Source of the DNA: Oscheius onirici
Lineage: Eukaryota; Nematoda; Chromadorea; Rhabditida; Rhabditidae
Assembly (NCBI GenBank): GCA_932521025.1
Contig: OW051472.1
Span: 8,866,001-8,930,000 of the forward strand
Direction: 5' to 3'
Length of the DNA stretch: 64,000 nucleotides
Shown here: positions 12,160 to 23,841 of the stretch, piece after piece
Numbering within the stretch: the first letter of the stretch is position 1
Layout: the number at the start of each line of letters is the position of its first letter
Notes under the pieces: model-generated
Databases searched by the model: none
What the model was told of the DNA's origin: nothing
Seen by the model: only the letters and a program-made list of their open reading frames with translations
Made by a program: the position numbers and the translations under genes

Positions 12160-13075
12160 CTGCAAATCTTTCTTTTCTGCTGCTTATTGTTTTTGTTGTG
12201 ATATTTGAATTTCCGCCATGTTTTGGGTCCTGGCAAGATCTACATTTTACCCGCCAAAACAGGCGCCCTTTGAATATCTTTCATTGTTATCTTCTTCTAT
12301 CTTGTCTGTCTCTTTGTGATGTCTTTCACAAATAAATATACACTCAAAGCTAGTTTTATATTGTTCTTCCCTGGGCTTCCACAGAACGTATCAGTTTTTT
12401 TCTGCCTTATAAATGCTTTTATTACGTGCTCTTGTTTTGTTTCTTTCCAACTAGAGATTACTTAATTGGATATAGAGTTGGATTGGAAGTCTCGGACTGG
12501 AAAGTATTAGAGGCGAAATTTTTCTTAACCTCTTGGATTCCCTACTCATTTCCAGTTTTTACCAATCTTCTTTTTTTGTGAAGTTAATCATCAAAAGACT
12601 GATTCTTATAAAAAAACCGTGATTTGGGAGAAAATTCGGGTGTTCGAGCTGTGTTCACATGTTCGTTTGCGAACGAACAAAGGAAGTGTGAACAGTTCGT
12701 GTTCTGTTCGCAGACGAAGAAAAAGTGCACTGTTAGGTTCGTGTTCGGTTCGGTCCAAAAAAAAATTAGGGGATGTTCGCCCAACCCTAGTCAAAACCGT
12801 ATCTGTCAAGTAGGTATCCCAAGTTGACTTGTCCAAAGTTTTCGAAAATGAATAGATATAATAGTATACGCTGTCAAACAGTTTGATTGAACTCCAGGAG
12901 AGGCTCCTTAAGAAGTCTAACCTCTTCTGGAAGGAAGACCAAAATAGAAGTTTTCAATTACCGATAGAAAGCTTAGTCTTCCTCGCTTCGCTTCCAGCTT
13001 AAGCTCGCTTGCCCGTTTGATGGCTCTTATCAGTCAGTCAATCTTTTGATCCCTCCCTCTCTCGTCATCTTCAAC
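12160..13075. other. Spacer with GAACACG-type degenerate repeat
   Basis: Contains the 3' flank and poly(A) signal of the preceding gene, the repeat block at 12638-12789 (listed separately) and, from about 12955, the probable promoter/5' UTR of the small gene at 13076 (a run of agcttaagctcgct-like words). Confidence 0.4.
12638..12789. repeat. Degenerate GTTCG/CGAAC-rich repeat block
   Basis: The block is built from variants of gttcgtgttcg and its complement, beginning near gttcgagctgtgttc and ending ggatgttcgcccaaccct. A longer block with the same words and the same gcgaac/cgcccaa(g)cc ends lies in a Crumbs intron (31851-32393), so the two are members of one dispersed family. Confidence 0.7.
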
Positions 13076-13315
13076 ATGGTTATGAAACTCTTCAAGGCTT
13101 GCTTCCGTGCCCAAAAGAAGGATTCTACTGGAGGATACATCACAGAAGCCGAAATCGAATGGTATCGTGGAGGAGAGTGGTCAAAGCTACCGACCAACCT
13201 GGAAAAATTGAAGAAGAGGACGAGCATGATAAGCGATCTGTCAGCTGAAGAGGCTTCTCCCGTACCAGACTATACCGAACCACTCCCCCGCAGTTTCTTG
13301 CATAGCTGCACATGA
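13076..13315 (+). CDS. Small protein, 79 aa
   Basis: Single-exon frame from ATG 13076 (MVMKLFKACFRAQKK) to stop 13313-13315. It has a basic amphipathic N-terminus, Trp residues in EIEWYRGGEW, and an acidic C-terminal half. An ATTAAA lies at 13373. No known family. It is probably a diverged paralogue of the gene at 11875, based on a similar N-terminal helix, central Trp cluster and downstream sequence. The upstream stretch from 13046 is open but begins without ATG. Confidence 0.5.
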   Translation: MVMKLFKACFRAQKKDSTGGYITEAEIEWYRGGEWSKLPTNLEKLKKRTSMISDLSAEEASPVPDYTEPLPRSFLHSCT

Positions 13316-13849
13316 ATCAGTGATGGCTCCGTCCTTCCGTCGAGATAACTGCAAATGTCATTCTTTTCCACTATTAAAGATGATTCATTTATTTGTTCTA
13401 TTTCTTAAGATATAGGGGTTTTCTGGTGCAGGAATTCAGTCTCTCTTCCAGCTTGTCATATGCCAGGTTCTGCCTGTTCTCAGCTCAAGTTTTCGGCCAT
13501 TGTGCCACAGTTTTTATCGTTATCTGCCAGAGGCGAGATATGGTGCAATCCATTACTTTCCACTATCGCCCATAGGAAGCTCTCGACCCACTCTTTATTG
13601 CAGGCAGCGGTAGTTTATTTCTCTACGGCATGATAAGAAGTCATCTACAGTCTGAAACTTCTTCTGTTGGACAGTTTTACCCACATTCCTGGTTCCAAAA
13701 ATATCGAGACTCTAATCTCCTCTCTGTACTCTTCTTCGCCACTCATATCAGTTTCAAATAGTCTACAAATCCTCTGTGGCATTTTGTATGATAAGCCTCT
13801 GCCTCCTTACCATCTTTTATTTTTAGCCCCACACCCTATTTTTTCAGCC
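13316..13849. other. Spacer / promoter of the vWA-array gene
   Basis: No exon is evident. It ends with a ttttttcag acceptor-like site whose AG is at 13846-13847, two bases before the ATG of the vWA gene, as expected for a trans-splice site. Confidence 0.45.
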
Positions 13850-16800
13850 ATGGCCTCACGAGGCGAGCTGGACAAGCGGCTCATTGTGGCAGGAGTTATA
13901 GCTGCTGTCGGTCTGGCAATGCTTATAGCCGGCAGTGTCATGCTCGGAGTAGGAATTCACAAATCGCATCAGAAGAGTATCAATATTTGGATTTATAAAT
14001 AAAAAAAACATTTTCAGGCAACTGTCCGACTTGTCAGCCGTGTCCATCGCCAGTGACGTGTCCAAGCATAGCTCCGACGGCAGTCTTTACCTCATCGTAC
14101 GACAAATCCACAAATTATACTGCCGCTTTGGCAGATCCGAATTCGGCGGCATTCCAGACCACATCAGCCATTTTGGTCAAAAATGTAATTGAGAGGCTAG
14201 ATACCGTAAAAGCTCTAATAGAAGCACCCCTGTACGCAATTACGTACACATTTTTTTTTTTTTTTGGGGGGGGGGGGGGTGAAGGTATAATTTTTCAATT
14301 AATATTCTATTTTTCCTTGGTAATTGAGATGTCTATCTGTATGGGAAAAATAATCGGAAAATTGGGAAAAAATTTATCAACCTGAAAAATATGCGTACGT
14401 AATTGCGTACAGGGGTGCTTCTATTAGAAGGAATACGGTAATTGTCAATCTTCTCTTCAGATCACAGATTTGTTGAATGCTCCAGTAAGTAGTCAAAAGA
14501 TGAGTATGCTTGCCGTGACACAGGGAACTACCGTCGTCATTAATTCTTTCCAGTTGGTTGTTCGTAATAACTGTCAAATATAGTTTTTAGACCTTCGACT
14601 ACAGGAATTGGAATAAATTTCTACGCGAGCATCATCTTCCCATACAACGGAATGTCTGCCACGGCAGTACAGACACAAATGGCTACTGCTTATCCAACCA
14701 ATGCTAATCGTAATCCAATGTGAAAAAAACCTTTAAAGTTTCTCCTCCTTTAAGCTAGTCCCACTGCTCAATGTAACGGTTTGGTCATACCGCCGGGAGA
14801 ACCAGTAATTTCTACTTCACCGATTCCTGTTACTAGCACGACGACATCCAAACCTCTTCCAAGCGGAACATACTGTGATGCCAGTCAGAAGAATCTCATC
14901 CAAGTCTTCCTCATCGACGTAGCCGTGCCCAGTACTGGAACACTCGGAAAAAAATTGGCTACTGTAAGAGCTATCGTATTGCCTCTATTAGAAGCACCCC
15001 ATTACCGAAGAAATACACAATTGCGTATTCGCTTTTTTTCGGGGTCAAACGGCATTTTCTGACTTTATGATGTTCTGCAAAGTTGTAGCCCCTGACGTCG
15101 TCTACAATTTTGCAGAACATCAAAAAGCTGAAAAATACCGTTTTGACCCTGAAAAATGTGAATACGTAATTGCGTATTTCTTACGTAAGGGGCGTTTCTA
15201 ATAGAGATAATACGGTTAAGTCTACTTCACATGTTTAGATTCGCCAATTTTTGCAAAACTATGACATGTACATCAATCTGCACTCCTCTGCCTCATGGGG
15301 CAACGTCGGCTTCCAGTTTGTCACCTACGCTGGAACAGATTTGTTGGTTTAAAATTTTACAATAAAAAAATAGTCTTTACAGTAGCGCACCCTCGAACGT
15401 TTGCTACGATGATTCCTGCTGGCACACCATGATCGATTCTCTGATTCCAATCGTCGTCAATCCCACTAATTTCACTTCTCATTTCTTGTCCAGCGGATTA
15501 GCGACTGTCAATGCAAGCGTTATTCTTAACTATGGCCAAGCCCGAAATCTGTTGATTCTCAGCGACGGATTGTCAGTTTATTTTAAGACAAAAAATGAAA
15601 TGGGTTCAGTGATATCTCCGACAGCAACTACATTTATTGGGCTAACGTTCTCAAGATGAACTACTTCCAAATCGGAGCCTTCGTGGCGTCTACAAATCCA
15701 ACTATCACCAATGTTTTTGACAACGTCGTCTCGTCCGTTGCCTACCGGTACGACACTTCCAGCTGGGATTATCTCAGTTACGCTCCCATCGATGCCAGCA
15801 TTGCTTCTTGGAGCTGTGGAAGTGAGTCTATGCTAAAGCCTCTGTTTTATACAACAGCTTGTTCAATATACCGTAAAAGCTCTAATAGAAGCACCCCTTA
15901 CGTACGCATTTTTTTTCGGGGTGAAGACATAATTTTTCAATTTATTTTTTATTTTTCCTTGGTAGCTGAGATGTCTATCTGTATAGGAAAAACAGAATAA
16001 ATGCGTACGTAATTGCGTACAGGGTGCGTCTATTAGAAGAAATACGGTACTTGGGCACGCGGCTCGCTGACGCATACTTGGGGGGACGTTTCTCTCAAAA
16101 TTTCTTCGAAAAAACCTTGGTGTCATTTTTGTCAGAGGTCAGTATACCCTAAAGAAATTCCAGCAAAAAGGCCGCCAAGGGTTGTTCGAAGAAATTTTGA
16201 GAAAAACTAAAAAGATCGACGACTCGAATCGGCTCGAGCAGCTTTTTCATTTCTAGCCAAAAGTAATCGTACAACCCTTAGCGTCATTTTTGCTGGAGCT
16301 TCCTTAGGTTGACCTTTGACAAAAATGACGCCAAGGTTTGTTCGAAGAAATTTCGAAAGAAACGTATGCGTCAGCGAGCCGTGTGCCCAAGTATATTGTT
16401 CAATGAGCTTGAACAACTTCTTACAACTTCTCAGAACTGTTTTACCCAATTTTTTAAACATATTTTGGTTGAAGTTATTAGAGGATCTTTTGAGAGTAAA
16501 CTTTCAGCAACGTACCCGACTCCAGCCCCGACGACTCCTCGACAGACACCTCCCATGATTAAGACCACAACAATTACCACGACTACCTCAACCACACCGC
16601 GTCCTACCACTCATAGCGGACCTCTTCCGGTTCCGGACTGTACCGTCGATATACTGTTCCTGATTGATGAGTCGTCTTCCACGTTACTCAGCGGATACGA
16701 CCAGTCTCTACAGTATGCCAAGACTTTGGCCCAGCAAGTTTATACCACGAATCAGAACAGTCGATTCGCTGTCGTTACCTTCAACTCTTTCGTCGTTTAT

Positions 16801-19800
16801 AACTCTACTGTGAGACGTTTCTAATTTCTGTCATCAATCAATCTTTCAGAGTTACGTTGGATACAACGACTTTGTCACTCAGGTCAACAACATTCCCAGA
16901 ATTGAAGGATCTACTGACTTCATTGTGTAAATTACTCTTTTTAACAAGCTTCATTCATCTTTTAGTGGTTTCACAGCTGCCCGTCAACTTGTCAGCTCTT
17001 CTCGCTATTCCCAAGACGGAATCCGATCGGTGGTTGTGTTCCTTTCGGACGGCTTCAATGACAACTCTTCGTCGATTCTGACAGTTCAGGCCATCAGTCA
17101 CGACATGCGAGCCAATTATTACACGGAGATTGTTGCTCTGGGTCTCAGCGAGGTGAAAAGCTGTCAGACCTTAATTGATGAGAATTTTAGACGGCCCTGG
17201 GACAGAGTTTGACCAAGGAGGCTATAGAATATGGAGCTGCTGACGGTTATGTCCAGTCTCAATACATCGATGTGGCCACAACGAGCACTCTCACGTCTCC
17301 GCAGACGATCAACGTCACTCTGACTTCAATTATTTGCAAGGGACCTAACATCACCACGACCTGTTCAACCGACATCATTTTTGTTATTGAAGTATCGGAA
17401 GCCGAAGCAGATGTTAACATTGAGATTGCGAGTTATTCAGATACTCTAAAACTTTCAATTTTTAGCAGCGACACGCCGTCAACGGTCTGATCAACCACTA
17501 TTCGAAAATCATCGGTCCCGGAGCTGGAGAAGTCTCTCTGGTCTATTTCTCTGCTCCTGACGGTCTAACTCCTGCCGAATTCAATCGATCAGGAATTCTT
17601 TACACGATGGTAGACAACCCTACTTTGGCTAACACTTATCTGACCAACAAGGATTTCCATCCTCTTGGTGGAGCTTCCGACATCAATCTGTAGGCGTGAC
17701 TCTTTCCAATGTGACGATCTTTTAAGGGCAATGAATCTGGTCCTCCAAGTTCTGGCAGCTGATCTAGACAACAACGATCAGCTGGTCATCTTCTTTGGAA
17801 GAGGAACGTACTATGACGGAGCTTCGAACTGTTGTAACGACCCGACAGTTTCTTCTGCCTTAGTGAGAAGTAAAGCGACAGTACAGGGAGTGGTCATTGG
17901 GTAGGACAGCTGTCTCTTCTTGTGCAAGACATCCATTCAGAGAGTTTCCCGACATTAACCAGATGAACAACCTGACCGGATCTGTCTCTATCGACGGAAA
18001 TTCTTTGCTACAACAAAATAGCCAGAATCAGACAGACGTCGGACTGTCGGCTCAGGCTATTCAGACCGCTCTCATTCCGAAAATTGACGCTCATCTGGCC
18101 AATGTCTACTGTGCTCCTCTCCCTACTCTCTGTCAGTTTCATTTTCCTTATTTTTCACTTATTTTTTTATATTTTCAGTCGGTCCTTGCCAAGAATTTGA
18201 CGACACTGTAATTATTCTTCACGCGAGTTCTGCCGACAACTGGAACATTGTAATTTTGATTGTATACAAATATTTACAGAAATTTTTTTTAGGTCAAACA
18301 ATTCGTCATCCAGATGACTATTCCTTCTCTGACGGGCTCCATTTCTGTCACGGGACAGTATCCTGGACTCTTCGTGAATTTGGCAGTCGTTACCTACTTC
18401 GGACAAACTGTCACTACTGTATGATCTTTTGTTTTTATAACTTTCGATTCAGTTGGGCGGATTCACTTCTTCTACACAACAAATGGTCGATGCCCTCAAT
18501 AATATGCCCTTCCCGGCTACTGTTGAAACAAACTCCCTCTCACAGTAATTTCAAAATTTTTTAAATAGACCATACTCTTTCAGAGCCTACAAAACGGCCA
18601 CGGATCTTCAAAATAAGGGAAGAATTTTGGCAAGTAAGACAATTCTCGTCATCACTGATAAACTAGAGTAGGTGTACATTTTGTCCTGCATTTAACGAAA
18701 GTTTAGCATCGCCGATTACGACTCGGAAATTCTGCAGCGAGGAAGAATGAACAATACTTTCGTCTACGGAATGATGTTGAGCTCTCAGCCGGGAACTATT
18801 GTTCCGGGTCAGGATGCCGGAAATATGGTCACTGATATACAACAAATTAATCCAAACAACTCGAGAACATCTATCGCCATTGCGAATTCCGTAGCTGCCG
18901 GAGTTTGTCGACTTGTTCCCATCACAAGTTTGCCCCCAATTTGCGATCAAATCTCTCGTTTCCAGCTCTCGCTCCAGTGACTATGCCTACACCGAAGCCG
19001 ACTCCTGGTCCGGTTCCGATCGTCAAGTCAAGAGATGTCTGGCCTGATGTGACTCTTCTGATTGATGCCTCTCAACAGGACGCTTCCTTCTTCGAACAGC
19101 AGCGTCAATTCTTGCGCAATACCTTCCTCAACCAGTTCAGAATTGGTGAAAGTTGGAGCAAAATTTCCGTCGCCACTTATAACAACGGCACCAAGATGGT
19201 CTGCTACTTCTCAGAGATTACGAACTATTGGGATTTGGAAGAGTGTCTGGGCAGTAGATTAAACTACACTGGATCCGTCAGTCCCGGTCAAAGATACATT
19301 GGACAAGCACTGAATACTCTTCAAGGAGATCTATTTTCAACGGACCGAAGCACCATGGCTAGAACCGGGTACAGACCTCTCAAGGCTAACTACCTTTACG
19401 TTTTAACGAACGGAGCGTAAGTTTGTCTTTTAAGACTTTAATTATGAGTGAGTTTGAAGGTCCGGAGACTACTTCTACCAGAGTGCCACAAATCTGAAGC
19501 AACAGGGAGTACGTGTGATCGGAATTGATATTTCTTCCAATTCGGCCATGTCGGCAACTAATTTGAGCGATTTCGGTCCCGACAGTTACAGTGTATGTTT
19601 TAATTTTTTATGTTGTTTAGTTGTTGTTTCTTTTAGGTTAACAACTTTGCCAACTCAATAATCAGCAACGAACTGTCGTCCTCAATCGTCAAGCAGTCTA
19701 CTACAAAGCGTAAGACATTTTACCAAATCCTCAAATGAGCAGATCTTTCAGCTAGACCAGCGCTTTCTTCGCTCTTCTCCGATTTCTACTTTATCGTCGA

Positions 19801-22513
19801 TAATTCGGGCAACCAGATTGCCGACCTTTCGAATGTTCAGTCCTTCGTGCTGAAGTTTGTCGAGCAGCTGACAGTCTCTCCTCACAGGTTTTCTATATTT
19901 TTTTGCTAGTTACCAAATTGGTCAATTAGATCTCGTGTGAGCATTGTTCCCTTCTCTGACGATGTCAATAATCCGCTTGGACTCAGCAGCAACATGACGG
20001 TAAGTTTTTTTTAAAAATCATGGCTTCGATCTTCGAGAAAGATTCGATGTTAGGAGACGTTGTGAATTTCTAATTTTAGCTGCGTATTTTTGCTGAGTAT
20101 CCAATGTTTGTATCCATTTTAAAAACAGGCTTACAAATTATACTGAAAATTTTAACAGGCTGTGAGCAATTACATCACCAACTGGGCCGCTTCTCCACCA
20201 ACTTCAAACACTTCAAATATCGCAGCGTAAACTGTCTTTCATGAACAGAAAAAGCAAAAAATTTAGGGCGATCAATTATGTCAAGACTATGGCAAGTGTC
20301 GATCCGACAAAGACCTCTCATGTTATCTATCTTGTCGGAGCCGCTTCGGGCATCGGAGCTGATTCTGCTCAGAGCCTCTGGGCTAACGTCACAGATTCCT
20401 TTGTTCTTGATTACAGTAAGACCAGTTACGGTGGAAAGCTCACGAATGACCCTACTAAACTTTTCAAGTGAGTCTTTCTATTTCAATCTTGATAAAGGAG
20501 TTGCAGCATCACTGGAAGTAGCGGTCTGCTCAATTGGATCGACTCTTTCCCAGTCAATGTGAAGGGATTCAATCAGATGACGCAGTTCTTCAACGCCATC
20601 CTCGACTCTGAAGATCAAGCCGATTTTGCCAACTTCCCAATGAAGGAAGTTCAAGCCGATATCATGATCTTCTTGGATGAGACTGGTCTTAGTCCTGCCG
20701 ACTTTACTTCGGTTTGTATCCGTCTCGGCGACCGTAAAACCTCTATCAGAAGCCCCCCTTACATAAGATACGCAATTACGTATTCACGTTTTTCAGGGTC
20801 AAGACGATAATTTTCGGTCTTTTGGTGTTTCACAAAGTTGTAGAAGACGTCAGGGGCTATAACTTTGCAGAACATCACAAAGTCCGAAAATGCCGTCTTG
20901 ATCCCAAAAAAACGTGAATACGTAATTGCGTATCTTACGTAAAGTGGGCTTCTAATAGAGGTTTTACGGTATTTTTTTACTCTTATTACGGTATTTACAT
21001 TCTTCCTTTAGGTAAAGAAATTCCTCTCCGACTTTGTGAATCAGTTCACAATTGGTCCAATGGACACCCAGTTCGCTCTTCAGTCATTCAGTGCCCAGCT
21101 GATTCCTCAAGCCGGCTGGCACTTCTACGACAGTACCAATAACAACGATCTGCTGACAAGGATAAATAGCTTGACGCTGACCAACAGTTCCGCCGATCAA
21201 CCGGCTGACTTGGCTGGTGCCGTTGATCAAGGACTCTACTATTTCCTCCAGCCATCGAATGGATGGAGAGATTCCGTCAGCACATATACTGTCATCATTA
21301 CCAACGCCAACAGCTTCATAAACTCTTCCGGAGATGCTTCCCTGATCAGTAGTCTAAAATCCCAGTCCCAAGTCTTCGCAATCAGTACGAATGGAGCTCA
21401 GAGTAACTATGTCATTCAATGGATCAACACGGATTTCTATGAAACGACTGCCAATCCTCAGGCTCTGAATAATGGAAATGGGGCCGGTCGCGATCTTTCT
21501 AATGCCATTAATGCTGGTCAGTAGTTATGAGTTCAAAATTATTGTGTTTTTAGTCTACAAGCAGCAAGTCTACCCACCCTACACTTCTCTTGATGCCATT
21601 CCCGCCGACTTTATTTTCCTTGTCGACAACACCAATGCTTCTCTATACAAAAATGATGTATGTTGCCTAACCTTAAAACCTCTTTCTTTCTAAAAGACGT
21701 ATTTTTCGAGGAGGAAAACGAGGGCTACAACATTCCAGAACACCAAAAAAACCTAAAAATGTGTCCAACTAAAAAAATTCACGGATTTTGGGGAATAACG
21801 GTGGCTTCAAATGAATTGTATCAAAATCTTTCAGATATCCGGTTTCCTGATGAAATTCGTGATGAACGTTGGAACAGAGGGAATTTCTCACGTATCAGTC
21901 ATCAGTTACAATTCGGCTGGCGTGTTCTACGATTCCACTTGGACACTTCGTCCTTACATCAAGGGACAGCAGGACTTGACGAACAGATTAAGAGGAATCA
22001 CCGTTTCGAACGATACCAATCCTGCGGATCTTACCTCGTAGGGCTATCTTTAGGTCACTGAAAGTATATATACATTTTTCAGCGCTGTGGGCCTGTTCGC
22101 CGGCTCGCCAAAACTGTATGGAGTCGACCCTTCCAGACCCGTTTTCGTCATCTCATTGTTCAGTTCACAAACGTAGAGATTTTTTTTTTTGAATTAACTA
22201 TTAAAAATTTTAGGATAGCGACTGATCTGTCTTCGGCAGTGATGTCCAATGTCAATTTGAATTACTTCACATATGCCATTCAGTATGGCACGAACAGCAT
22301 TGCTCTTCCCTATCTCCAATCTGTACGCGAAATTTCATTATTCGAGTCTCAAAATGACTTTTTCAGTTCCTTGGAAGCGACTACACGGAAGACTGGCTGT
22401 ATGTGAAAGATCTCACGAGCTACGATACCACTCAGAACAATATCTTTAACCAGTTGAATACATACATCCAGTCGGAATATGCAGCCTGGAAAAATACCTA
22501 CTCTACAAATTAA
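13850..22513 (+). CDS. Giant type II membrane protein: SEA-like region plus about eight tandem vWA-like domains
   Basis: Starts MASRGELDKRLIVAGV, with one TM helix at about residues 12-34 (IVAGVIAAVGLAMLIAGSVMLG) and no signal peptide, so the bulk is probably extracellular. A Cys/Pro stalk and a SEA-like segment (14030-14710) follow. Then come about eight vWA-like modules beginning at about 14877 (NLIQVFLIDVA), 16640 (DILFLIDESSS), 17365 (DIIFVIEVSEA), 18190 (DTVIILHASSA), 19048 (DVTLLIDASQQ), 19777 (DFYFIVDNSGN), 20667 (DIMIFLDETGL) and 21608 (DFIFLVDNTNA). Thr/Pro-rich linkers lie at 14800-14860, 16510-16630 and 18975-19020. The end is at stop 22511-22513. More than two dozen exons, roughly 2000 aa or longer; most GT-AG joins keep frame, but I did not verify each one. 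Only the second module has a canonical DxSxS MIDAS. Probable role is adhesion or extracellular-matrix binding (inference). Confidence 0.75.
14202..14440. mobile_element. Foldback MITE, A-type core, in vWA-gene intron
   Basis: Terminal repeats taccgtaaaagctctaatag and ctattagaaggaatacggta flank internal palindromic motifs gtacgcaattacgtac and gtacgtaattgcgtac. A G12-14 homopolymer after a T run lies in the left arm. Wholly intronic: the left terminus begins exactly at the splice donor (ACC|GTAAAAG). Confidence 0.9.
14974..15215. mobile_element. Foldback MITE, B-type core, in vWA-gene intron
   Basis: The ends are tcgtattgcctctattagaa and ttctaatagagataatacgg. The core has the B-type motif (acgcaattgcgt variants, gatgttctgcaaagttgtag and its inverted copy). 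The intron donor lies just upstream at CTACT|GTAAGAG. Confidence 0.85.
15869..16049. mobile_element. Foldback MITE, A-type core (short) in vWA-gene intron
   Basis: The ends are taccgtaaaagctctaatag and attagaagaaatacggta. The core is shortened relative to the other A-type copies. It abuts a second, unrelated foldback (16050-16395). Confidence 0.9.
16050..16395. mobile_element. Second foldback element adjoining the MITE
   Basis: The left end (acttgggcacgcggctcgctgacgc-type) is inverted at the right end (gcgtcagcgagccgtgtgcccaa). The arms are about 130 bp, with aaatttcttcgaa and aaaaatgac words mirrored. It is in the same intron as the preceding A-type copy, before the exon that starts near 16500. 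Confidence 0.85.
20731..20970. mobile_element. Foldback MITE, B-type core, in vWA-gene intron
   Basis: The ends are accgtaaaacctctatcaga and tctaatagaggttttacggt. The core has gatacgcaattacgtattca and its inverted copy. It lies between the exons ending near 20710 and starting near 21012. Confidence 0.9.
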
Positions 22514-23841
22514 TAGATACTCTAATAAATTTATATATTTTTTGTTCTTCTCCGCATCAGAAACGTAGCCTTCTCCTGGAATATGATAACCTTTAAACTT
22601 GTTCGCTGCCAGACCCGGCAGTGCACAATTTGGACAGTCAGCGAAGATCTCTCTACGTAGGTGGTGGACTCTGTATGTGTTTGTCCGAGCCCACGAGAAT
22701 GGTCTCGACAAGTTAAAATATGTCAGGATCAGTTAGTTTTGAACTGGAAAAGAGTTTGTCGAGACTAGTCAGCTTTTGTAAAGAGATTAGTAGAGTTGGA
22801 TTGAAAACTAACTGGGATAAAATTTTTGTACGTACAGTTGAGCGGCGCCAGCAGCTAAAGTCTGAAGTTGCCTGAGTATCAAATACCTGTCCGTTCTACA
22901 TGTACTTTGTGAACCTGTAATGATCGTTCTAAGCTATAAGATCGTTGGCTGCCGACAAGAATAACTACAACTTATTAGCTGTGCTTTCCCAAATCATATT
23001 GGCCGGCTTGCAAATTACAATCCTCGATGCCCATACTTGTCACGGTAATTGTAAATAAATCTGAAGAAATAGCCACGGGGTGCGGTGGTCAAGTGGTCGA
23101 GAAGGTCTCCTCCCCCCGTGTTTAGCCACGGCTGCTCTTACGAGACTGAGTGTGTTAGCCGTCATTTGAGCACATTCACCCGTTTCTCTCTTGTCGTTCT
23201 CTCATTCCCCCGGTACGTCACAGGTTGAATGTTGCCGACGGATCACCGTTTACGGATGATATTGTGTTGTTCTGCGTCTCTCTGTTGATTACGCTCCCTG
23301 TGTGCCACAAACGCCACGCCCACGAACCGTCCTCCACCACAGGTGTCTCTCCTCTTCTGGGCTGGCTACTTCTATACAAACAGTCGCTTCTCCTAAAAGA
23401 GATTCCGTCAAATCATATATCGTTTTCGGGTTAAAAAGCAGCTGACGATCCTCCTAAATAGTTCAGGAATACCCCCTTTGATCCGCATGTTCAATCTTCG
23501 CGATTGGCCGCCTCAGGCGCTAATCGGCCTACTTTCGTCAACTTCCATGTTCGGGAGATATCATCGCTATTGATCCCCTCTCCTCCCTCACACAAATCAT
23601 CTACCACAGTTTCAACCTCAATTAAGACCAGCCGTTCTCCTATATAATTGTCGGATTTCGTGCACCTGTCCCCCGGTGCTTTCTCGTCTCATTTGCCTCA
23701 AAGATTTTTTTTTTGGAATAATCCATACCTTTCCATTATTGTCTTCTAATTACCTTAACGAGCATCTTCAGCTGTGATCCGACCTGTCTCGAAGACCACC
23801 TGCCGCACTTCCGCCCTTTTCTTTCTCCATGAGCTAGCCAC
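22514..23841. other. Spacer before Crumbs
   Basis: No supported coding exon. Near 22700-22830 the gacaag/tcgagac words occur several times. At about 23080-23130 there is a tRNA-like word (ggtggtcaagtggtcgagaa), but no cloverleaf could be drawn. The last few hundred bases probably hold the Crumbs promoter. Confidence 0.4.

Noticed and set aside
23070-23160. tRNA-like words (ggtggtcaagtggtcgagaa)
   Set aside because: No acceptor or T arm with box B could be drawn; probably chance or a very old remnant.
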